Of a DNA stretch of 7,638 nucleotides, positions 1 through 4,483 are shown in pieces. The notes under the pieces are model-generated. The model worked only from the letters and a program-made list of their open reading frames with translations. It was not told where the DNA came from and did no database searches. Each line of letters opens with the position of its first letter. The first letter of the stretch is position 1. The stretch is from Candidatus Zixiibacteriota bacterium (lineage in GTDB: Bacteria; Zixibacteria; MSB-5A5; WJJR01), in the NCBI GenBank assembly GCA_020058315.1, contig JAGVEK010000465.1:1-7638 (forward strand), in the 5' to 3' direction. Both the position numbers and the translations under genes were made by a program.

Positions 1-128
1 GCCTTGCAAGCCGTCTTGCAGTTCGCCGGATCGCAATTCCCGGCTGCCATGGCAAGACCGGATGTCAGAAACAATGCCGCAACAAACGCGACAACGAATA
101 CACGCAGAGTACGGTTCTTTGAGACCAC
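1..128 (-). CDS. Partial secreted Cys-containing protein (5' end only)
   Basis: Reading leftwards from a GTG at 128-126, the first 42 codons are open to the window edge. They encode a textbook signal peptide: a short basic N-terminus (VSKNRTLR), a hydrophobic core (VFVVAFVAALFL) and a small-residue end (TSGLAMA, then AGNC). The mature start carries cysteines in the pattern NCDPANCKTACK. An AAGAGG Shine-Dalgarno lies 7 nt upstream (plus-strand 136-141), which fixes the GTG start. The gene is truncated by the window, so length and family cannot be judged. It lies 84 nt downstream of the other minus-strand gene and may share its transcript. The clustered Cys residues just after the cleavage site could bind metal or form disulfides, but this is a guess. 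I do not recognise the family. Confidence 0.7.
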   Translation of the reverse strand, partial: MVSKNRTLRVFVVAFVAALFLTSGLAMAAGNCDPANCKTACK

Positions 129-135
129 GAGAATA

Positions 136-141
136 CCTCTT
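136..141 (-). promoter_or_regulatory. Ribosome binding site of the partial secreted protein
   Basis: Read on the minus strand this is AAGAGG, a near-consensus Shine-Dalgarno with 7 nt before the GTG at 128. It decides the start of a gene that a minimum-length ORF scan would miss because the window edge cuts it. Confidence 0.65.
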
Positions 142-212
142 GCAAAAATGGTTCGACCTGTGTGCCGAACAACATCCGTCCGGCTGTCAATTGACGGCAA
201 TGGTCGAACGGC

Positions 213-836
213 TCATAGGAGGAATGAACAGATTGCGATACGCCGGTCGAATCCCGTCTCAGCCGGCGGGATTCCTGGTGGTGAATGTGCGTGGGCCAGC
301 CGACTCACACGGTCGGCCTCAGTCAAGGCAACTGTCGCAAGAATCGCGGGGTGATTGACGCCATCCGATTGTCGAACAGCGTTCAGCGGTGCGGGTTCCC
401 AGATGAACCGGGCCGGGATGCAGTAAATGCACGACATGACCCGGTGGGGGCATTTCCCTCTCCTGGCGGGAAGACCCTCTGATTCGCAGCAACTCTGTGT
501 GGAGGCGAAGTCAACCTCGGGAGCGCAGGATCCTGGGCCTTTGGCCGCCGCAGGTTGTCCACCGCAGTCCATGTCGTCCAAATCGTCCATTCCGCGCGGT
601 CCAGACGGGGAACCCCTGCCCCGACATCCGTGGGGCGCGCAGTTGTTCCCGTTCGCATCGCTCGGGCCCGTCTCGGTGGGTTCTGGTGCCACACACGCCA
701 CCAAAGACGTTTTCAGCCCGCCGCCGATTTCGCATGTCCGTTCGATACAAAGGAAAAACGGACGGCACATGGCCTGAAAGGCCAGAAAAGAAGAAATGGC
801 CACCAGCAGAACCCCAACCGTGCCAAGTCGCCGCAT
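213..836 (-). CDS. Putative Cys-rich exported protein, 207 aa
   Basis: I do not recognise this family. From the ATG at 836 the product starts with MRR and a hydrophobic stretch (residues 4-22, LGTVGVLLVAISSFLAFQA) that fits a signal peptide, although the cleavage site is not ideal and no good lipobox is present. The rest is low in predicted structure and rich in Cys, Pro and Gly, with Cys at 24, 30, 35, 48, 66, 71, 91, 104, 116, 117, 129, 136 and 139. The CC at 116-117 and the CPHRVMSCIYC cluster (129-139) look like metal- or disulfide-type motifs. The C-terminus ends in a hydrophobic IAICSFLL. Residues 83-90 (MDDLDDMD) are encoded by a 9-nt repeat also found outside genes. The frame is open further upstream to 974, but the added 46 residues would bury the signal segment. 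No Shine-Dalgarno precedes the ATG. The reading frame could be fortuitous in this GC-rich DNA, but the signal segment and Cys clusters favour a real gene. Confidence 0.55.
   Translation of the reverse strand: MRRLGTVGVLLVAISSFLAFQAMCRPFFLCIERTCEIGGGLKTSLVACVAPEPTETGPSDANGNNCAPHGCRGRGSPSGPRGMDDLDDMDCGGQPAAAKGPGSCAPEVDFASTQSCCESEGLPARRGKCPHRVMSCIYCIPARFIWEPAPLNAVRQSDGVNHPAILATVALTEADRVSRLAHAHSPPGIPPAETGFDRRIAICSFLL
567..589. repeat. 9-nt-period GTCCA repeat, copy A (3 units)
   Basis: GTCCA begins at 567, 576 and 585 on the + strand, exactly 9 nt apart. Two looser copies flank these at 557 and 599, out of the 9-nt phase. The array lies within the coding region of the minus-strand Cys-rich gene, where each unit equals three codons and yields the acidic MDDLDDMD stretch. 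The same unit forms a cleaner array at 1505-1549. Confidence 0.6.
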
Positions 837-1118
837 ACAATTAGTATACGAACGATCATGTCCTCGTGCCGAGAAAAAATCCTCCACCGGGCCGCCGGGT
901 GTGTGCCTGCGCACATTTGGTGCCCCGCTCGAAGGGTGGGATTGCTTCAAACGGCCTGCAACGCATCGGTCCACGTCAACGATTCACGAGGCTGAGTCGG
1001 CAATCCGAGTCCCCGTCGGCTGGTGGCCGAAGCAGAGTCCACGATTCTTCTCGCCCTTCGGGTGAGGCACTATGCGGAGCTTGTCTTCGCCCGGCTCCTT
1101 CAACCCTCCCCATTGCCC
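837..1118. other. Divergent intergenic region, no gene seen
   Basis: This stretch separates the minus-strand exported-protein gene from the SRP RNA promoter. The reading frames across it have no Shine-Dalgarno plus start combination or recognisable motif. One small hairpin is visible at 1050-1066: a 7-bp stem with a TTC loop and one G-U pair. It has no following T tract, so I do not call it a terminator. Confidence 0.5.
843..848 (-). promoter_or_regulatory. Possible -10 element for a leaderless transcript
   Basis: On the minus strand the sequence TATACT lies exactly 6 nt before the ATG at 836. If it is a -10 box, transcription would start at or next to the A of the start codon, giving a leaderless mRNA. 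That would explain the missing Shine-Dalgarno. The region at the expected -35 spacing does not resemble TTGACA, so support is limited. Confidence 0.3.
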
Positions 1119-1147
1119 TTGTCCCGGCCTTTTTGCCGTCGTATAAT
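1119..1147 (+). promoter_or_regulatory. Sigma70-type promoter of the SRP RNA
   Basis: A perfect TATAAT -10 box (1142-1147) lies 17 nt after TTGTCC (1119-1124), which keeps the TTG of the -35 consensus. The expected transcription start, 6-7 nt after the -10 box, falls at about 1153-1154. That is where the SRP RNA begins judging independently from the pairing of its two ends. The agreement of the two lines of evidence makes this a convincing promoter. Confidence 0.8.
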
Positions 1148-1152
1148 CCACC

Positions 1153-1427
1153 GGGTTCGTGCTAGGCGGGGAGTCAGCGGTGCCCTGTACCCGGAACCCG
1201 CTATACCGGGGCTGAAGACCGCCCGAGGCCCGTCAGGACGGTGGACCACAGAGCAGACTTGTCGATGTTGAGGGCCGGGTCTTGCGCAACGGAAAGATGC
1301 TTAACCCCGTCAGGACCGGAAGGTAGCAGCGGTCGGCGTTGATTTTCGTGTGCCGCAAGGTCGCTCGGCCGGAGTCGGCGATCTGAACTGTCCCATTGGC
1401 CGGGGTCGACGGCGGGTGCACGAACCC
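1153..1427 (+). ncRNA. ffs: Signal recognition particle RNA, long bacterial form (about 275 nt)
   Basis: This is the RNA scaffold of the signal recognition particle, which binds Ffh and directs nascent membrane and secreted proteins to FtsY and SecYEG. The signature domain IV (helix 8) hairpin is at about 1304-1333: GTCAGG on one side, a GGAA tetraloop (1318-1321) closed by ACC/GGT, then AGCAGC on the other. The 5' end (1153-1162, GGGTTCGTGC) is perfectly complementary to 1418-1427 (GCACGAACCC), forming helix 1 and setting both ends. The Alu-type 5' domain is present: GGCGG (1165-1169) pairs with CCGCC (1219-1223) and AGCGG (1176-1180) pairs with CCGCT (1198-1202), matching long SRP RNAs of the Bacillus scRNA kind rather than the short 4.5S RNA of E. 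coli. The 3' stem is followed by TTTATT, a weak terminator-like tract. It sits directly before dnaX, as in B. subtilis. Confidence 0.95.
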
Positions 1428-1504
1428 TTTATTGATCGGCTCGGTGGAAGCATGGTGAGAGAAAGGCAATCCGGACAATGATTATGACCGTGTCTCGTAC
1501 TAGA

Positions 1505-1549
1505 TTCGTCCACTTCGTCCATCTTGTCCATTGCGTCCATCCCGTCCAG
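1505..1549. repeat. 9-nt tandem repeat in the dnaX leader, copy B (5 units)
   Basis: GTCCA starts at 1508, 1517, 1526, 1535 and 1544, five copies at exact 9-nt intervals. The unit is about TTCGTCCAY, with the first three bases variable. It lies in the 169-nt stretch between the SRP RNA and dnaX and would be in the dnaX 5' leader if transcription reads through from upstream. A three-unit relative lies at 567-589. Confidence 0.75.
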
Positions 1550-1585
1550 CTCGCGGCGACCAGCTCCCTGATAACCCGCTTGCAC

Positions 1586-1590
1586 GAGGA
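1586..1590 (+). promoter_or_regulatory. dnaX ribosome binding site
   Basis: GAGGA is placed 6 nt before the GTG at 1597. It selects that GTG over the in-frame TTG at 1531, whose 22 extra residues do not belong to the DnaX family. Confidence 0.8.
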
Positions 1591-1596
1591 TCGATC

Positions 1597-3348
1597 GTGA
1601 CTTACGAAGCACTCGCAAGAAAATGGCGGCCACAGACGTTCGAAGACGTCGTGGAGCAGCCCCAGGTCACCCAGACTCTGCAGAATGCCATCACCGCCGG
1701 GCGAGTCCATCATGCCTACCTCCTCTGCGGGCCGCGTGGCACCGGCAAGACCACGACTGCCCGCATCCTGGCCAAGGCGCTCAATTGTGAGAAGGGCCCG
1801 TCCCCGGTTCCCTGCAACGCCTGCCCGACTTGCCGTGGCATCACCAACGGTTCGTGTCTCGATGTTCTCGAAATCGACGCCGCTTCAAACACCGGTGTAG
1901 ACAACATCCGCGACCTGCGGGAATCCGCGCGCTACGTTCCGGCCGCCGCACGGTACAAAATCTACATCATCGACGAAGTGCACCGGTTGTCGGACCAGGC
2001 TTTTGATGCGCTGCTGAAGACCCTTGAGGAGCCGCCACCGTCGGTTATCTTCATGATGGCCACCACCGAACCCAATGAAGTCCCTGCCACCGTTCGCTCA
2101 CGTACCCTGCGTTTCGACTTTCACCTGGTCTCGCATCGCGGCCTTCGCGAGACGCTCGGGCGCATCGCCGCCGCCGAATCGATCGACATCGACGACGGCG
2201 CCCTCGACATCATCGCGACTGAAGCCGCCGGTTCCCTTCGTGACGGTCAGTCCCTGCTCGACCAGCTCGTCGGTTACGCGGGTGGGAGACTCACGACAGA
2301 CCTCGCTCATGAGGCTCTGGGCCTTGTGGATCTCTCAGTTCTCTTCAGCCTGACTGATGCATTCGCAGAATACGATCCGGCGAATGCACTCGATATTCTC
2401 ACTCAGGTGTCGAACGCCGGCCGGGATTTCCACCAGCTCCTCAAGCAGATGACCGAACATCTCAAACGGCTGCTCTTCGCACGGTCGCTGGGTTCTCGCT
2501 TCACCGATGAATCGTTGAATCAAGATGCAATGGCGCGCTACATTGCCGCTGCACCGGCGTTCGAGGAAAACGACCTGCTTCGCTTGCTGAGAATGACGAT
2601 CGAACAGGACAATCGCTATAAGAAGGCAGCGCAGCCCCGGCTCGAGGTCGAACTCCTGTTGATGCGTTGCGCGCGCATGGATCGCTCCATCGATATCCGT
2701 CGCGTTCTCGATCGCCTTCAAGCTCGGAACGATTCACCCCCTGTGACCGCTCCACCCATCGCGTCACGGCAGCCCTCCGTGGGGATTGTGCCCGCATCAG
2801 GCATTCAGAGTGACACCACGTCTGGGATGATGGAACTGGCGATTCCTCCTCCGTCACCACGAGCGCCTCAAACGATTCCGGTACGGCCCATGCCGACCGA
2901 AGAACGATCGTCGACCGCGCCCAATCCTGCCGTGGCGATCATGGATGAGCCCGTGTCCAACCAGGCCCACGGTGCTCTGGTGGACTTCGCACCGGTCCTC
3001 GATGCCATCTGCAAGACTCGTCCAACGCTCCGCGCGATCCTGGGTCACGCGCAACTGGTCCGGACTGGGCCGGGGGCGGTGGACCTCAATGTCTACAATG
3101 GCTCTCCCTTCCACCAGCAGCAGTTGAAGCAGAAATCAATACGTGATCTGATCAACGCCGAAATCGCGCGTGCGCTGGGCTCCGGCATCAGGGTCGTGAT
3201 CCATGTGAAGGATTCGAATGCGACCCGCTTGAACTCACCCTCTGCGGGATCCCGTTCACCGTCAGCCGCCCCGTCAGATGACCCGGCGCTCTCGGATCAC
3301 AATTTGCAGGAGATTATGCGCCGTTTCGATGGCGAGATCGTTGGGTGA
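1597..3348 (+). CDS. dnaX: DNA polymerase III subunit gamma/tau (clamp-loader ATPase)
   Basis: The product is a 583-residue AAA+ clamp-loader subunit, which opens and loads the beta sliding clamp in the replisome. The start is GTG with GAGGA 6 nt upstream, giving the family N-terminus (M)TYEALARKWRPQTFEDVV. Visible motifs are Walker A GPRGTGKT (45-52), the zinc module Cys64/Cys73/Cys76/Cys79, Walker B IIDEVH (124-129), the ATTEPNEVPATVRSR segment (155-169) with the arginine finger at Arg169, and the GSLRDGQSLLDQ sensor-2 region. The family SRC motif here reads SRT. From about 390 to 470 there is a Pro-rich linker, followed by a C-terminal domain (about 475-555). I saw no A-run or A-AAA-AAG slippery site that would make a short gamma form. 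The gene follows the SRP RNA and precedes ybaB by 27 nt. Confidence 0.97.
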   Translation: MTYEALARKWRPQTFEDVVEQPQVTQTLQNAITAGRVHHAYLLCGPRGTGKTTTARILAKALNCEKGPSPVPCNACPTCRGITNGSCLDVLEIDAASNTGVDNIRDLRESARYVPAAARYKIYIIDEVHRLSDQAFDALLKTLEEPPPSVIFMMATTEPNEVPATVRSRTLRFDFHLVSHRGLRETLGRIAAAESIDIDDGALDIIATEAAGSLRDGQSLLDQLVGYAGGRLTTDLAHEALGLVDLSVLFSLTDAFAEYDPANALDILTQVSNAGRDFHQLLKQMTEHLKRLLFARSLGSRFTDESLNQDAMARYIAAAPAFEENDLLRLLRMTIEQDNRYKKAAQPRLEVELLLMRCARMDRSIDIRRVLDRLQARNDSPPVTAPPIASRQPSVGIVPASGIQSDTTSGMMELAIPPPSPRAPQTIPVRPMPTEERSSTAPNPAVAIMDEPVSNQAHGALVDFAPVLDAICKTRPTLRAILGHAQLVRTGPGAVDLNVYNGSPFHQQQLKQKSIRDLINAEIARALGSGIRVVIHVKDSNATRLNSPSAGSRSPSAAPSDDPALSDHNLQEIMRRFDGEIVG

Positions 3349-3375
3349 TAGCCCAGCGGACAAGGACGCATCACT

Positions 3376-3690
3376 ATGAAGAACATCGACCAGTTGTTCA
3401 AGCAAGTCCAGAAAATGCAGGCCGAGATGGAGAAGCTCCAGGCCAGTCTCGAAAACGAGCGTGTCGAAGGGACTTCCGGCGGCGGGATGGTCCTCGCTGT
3501 GCTGAATGGAAAACGCGAGATTCTCGAACTCAAGATCGATCCCGAGGTCGTCAAGCCGGATGATGTGGAGATGCTCGAGGAGCTCATCTGCGCCGCGATC
3601 AACCAGGCCCAGCAACGCGCCGTTGAGCTTCAAACCCAGGGGATGTCCAAGCTCACTGGCGGCCTGCCAATGCCGGGAATGGGGTTCTAA
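3376..3690 (+). CDS. ybaB: YbaB/EbfC family nucleoid-associated DNA-binding protein
   Basis: This 104-residue protein has the full YbaB/EbfC layout. A Lys/Gln/Glu-rich N-terminal helix (MKNIDQLFKQVQKMQAEMEK) leads into a Gly-containing strand region (EGTSGGGMVLAVLNGKREI), then a conserved middle segment (LKIDPEVVKPDDVEMLEELI) and a helix (AAINQAQQRAVEL). It ends in the typical Gly/Met/Pro-rich tail (LTGGLPMPGMGF). Family members form dimers with projecting helices that bind DNA and affect nucleoid organisation, and they are widely encoded between dnaX and recR. AAGGA lies 9 nt before the ATG. It most likely belongs to the dnaX transcript, since the gap to dnaX is only 27 nt. Confidence 0.95.
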   Translation: MKNIDQLFKQVQKMQAEMEKLQASLENERVEGTSGGGMVLAVLNGKREILELKIDPEVVKPDDVEMLEELICAAINQAQQRAVELQTQGMSKLTGGLPMPGMGF

Positions 3691-3767
3691 CCAACGGACG
3701 AATGCATGCGAATGACTGTCGGTCTCTCTTTGGGGATCCCTGTCGCATCCTAAGGTAACACCACACC

Positions 3768-4367
3768 ATGGCCAACACATCCGCAACCTTGGAACGCCTC
3801 ATCGACCAGTTTGCCCGCCTCCCCGGCGTCGGCAAGAAAACTGCCTATCGCCTGGCCTACCACGTGATGCAAGCGCCCGCCGACAATGCGAGGGCTCTGG
3901 TAGACGCCATCATTGCCGTCAAAGAGAAGATCCAGTTCTGTTCATCGTGCTTCAATGTGACCGACGACGACCCCTGCCCGATCTGCCGCGGCGCCGATCG
4001 CGACCACTCGCTCATTTGTGTAGTGGAGGAACCGCATGATGTTGTCGCTTTCGAACGTGCCGGTTCCTTCCGTGGTGTGTACCATGTTCTCGGCGGGGTT
4101 TTCTCGCCGCTGGATGGGATTGGCCCGGACGAACTGAAAATCGCCGATCTCGTGGCACGTGTGAAGAACAATGGCATCACCGAAATCATCATTGCGACAA
4201 ACCCGACTCCCGAAGGAGAAACCACGGCACTTTACCTGGCAAAAGTGCTCAAGCCCCTGGGGGTTACAGTCTCACGCATCGCACGCGGCCTGCCGATGGG
4301 CGGCGACGTCGAGTATGCCGATGCCAACACGGTCATCCGCGCTCTCGAAGGGCGAACGGAATTTTGA
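3768..4367 (+). CDS. recR: Recombination mediator RecR
   Basis: RecR works with RecO (and RecF) to load RecA onto SSB-coated single-stranded DNA during gap repair. The 199-residue product is the usual family length. In order it shows a helix-hairpin-helix segment (about 8-35, LIDQFARLPGVGKKTAYRLA), a four-Cys zinc finger (Cys58, Cys61, Cys70, Cys73), a Toprim domain from about 82 beginning ICVVEEPHDVVAFERAG, the conserved NPTPEGETTALYLAK stretch, and the C-terminal GLPMGGDVEYADANTVIRALEGR region (written here as positions about 171-196). An AAGG lies 12 nt upstream of the ATG, slightly long spacing. It follows ybaB by 77 nt, as expected from the conserved dnaX-ybaB-recR order. Confidence 0.97.
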   Translation: MANTSATLERLIDQFARLPGVGKKTAYRLAYHVMQAPADNARALVDAIIAVKEKIQFCSSCFNVTDDDPCPICRGADRDHSLICVVEEPHDVVAFERAGSFRGVYHVLGGVFSPLDGIGPDELKIADLVARVKNNGITEIIIATNPTPEGETTALYLAKVLKPLGVTVSRIARGLPMGGDVEYADANTVIRALEGRTEF

Positions 4368-4387
4368 GAAAGTCAGAAGCTTGGATC

Positions 4388-4483
4388 ATGGACGAGGATA
4401 CGCCGGGTGGGATGCGCCCACCGTCTCGGGGACGACCCATTCGGGTAACACGCACAGAAGAAGACCACTATGTCGTTCGTTGA
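4388..4483 (+). other. Small ORF overlapping the secA start (speculative)
   Basis: An ATG at 4388 opens a 31-codon frame (start MDEDTPGGMR, end TEEDHYVVR) that stops at 4481-4483, overlapping the first codons of secA in a different frame. It could couple translation to secA, whose own Shine-Dalgarno is weak. However, it has no strong ribosome binding site, no signal peptide, no membrane segment and no recognised arrest motif. A short open frame is easily expected by chance in GC-rich DNA. Confidence 0.15.
4406..4422 (+). other. Small hairpin in the recR-secA gap
   Basis: GGTGGG (4406-4411) pairs with CCCACC (4417-4422) across a 5-nt loop, 47 nt before the secA ATG. No T tract follows, so it does not look like an intrinsic terminator. 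It may simply be GC-rich chance pairing or part of a leader structure for secA. Confidence 0.3.

Noticed and set aside
245..274. T-arm-like GGTCGAATCCC and an 8-bp inverted repeat (249-256 with 267-274), suggesting a tRNA end or attachment site
   Set aside because: No acceptor stem, anticodon arm or D arm can be fitted around it, and it lies within the coding frame of the minus-strand gene.
62..358. Plus-strand frames over the first 360 bases
   Set aside because: They are antisense to the signal-peptide gene and the end of the Cys-rich gene and show no motifs.
713..916. Minus-strand frame with a hydrophobic stretch and a GAGG before an internal ATG (about 861)
   Set aside because: It overlaps the Cys-rich gene in another frame. 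Its hydrophobic run is the frame-shifted signal region, and it ends without any recognisable domain.
1050..1066. Hairpin of 7 bp with a TTC loop upstream of the SRP promoter, considered as a terminator
   Set aside because: There is no T tract on either side and no upstream + strand gene to terminate.
1531..1596. In-frame extension of dnaX from a TTG, adding 22 residues
   Set aside because: The added residues come from the tandem repeat and leader and do not match the family, whereas GTG at 1597 has a good GAGGA site and gives the normal DnaX N-terminus.
1428..1596. A dedicated dnaX promoter in the leader
   Set aside because: TTGATC at 1432-1437 has no -10 partner at proper spacing, and the AT-rich patch near 1476-1490 has no credible -35.
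1597..3345. Programmed frameshift site producing a gamma subunit
   Set aside because: I found no A-AAA-AAG or long A run at the expected mid-to-late part of the gene.
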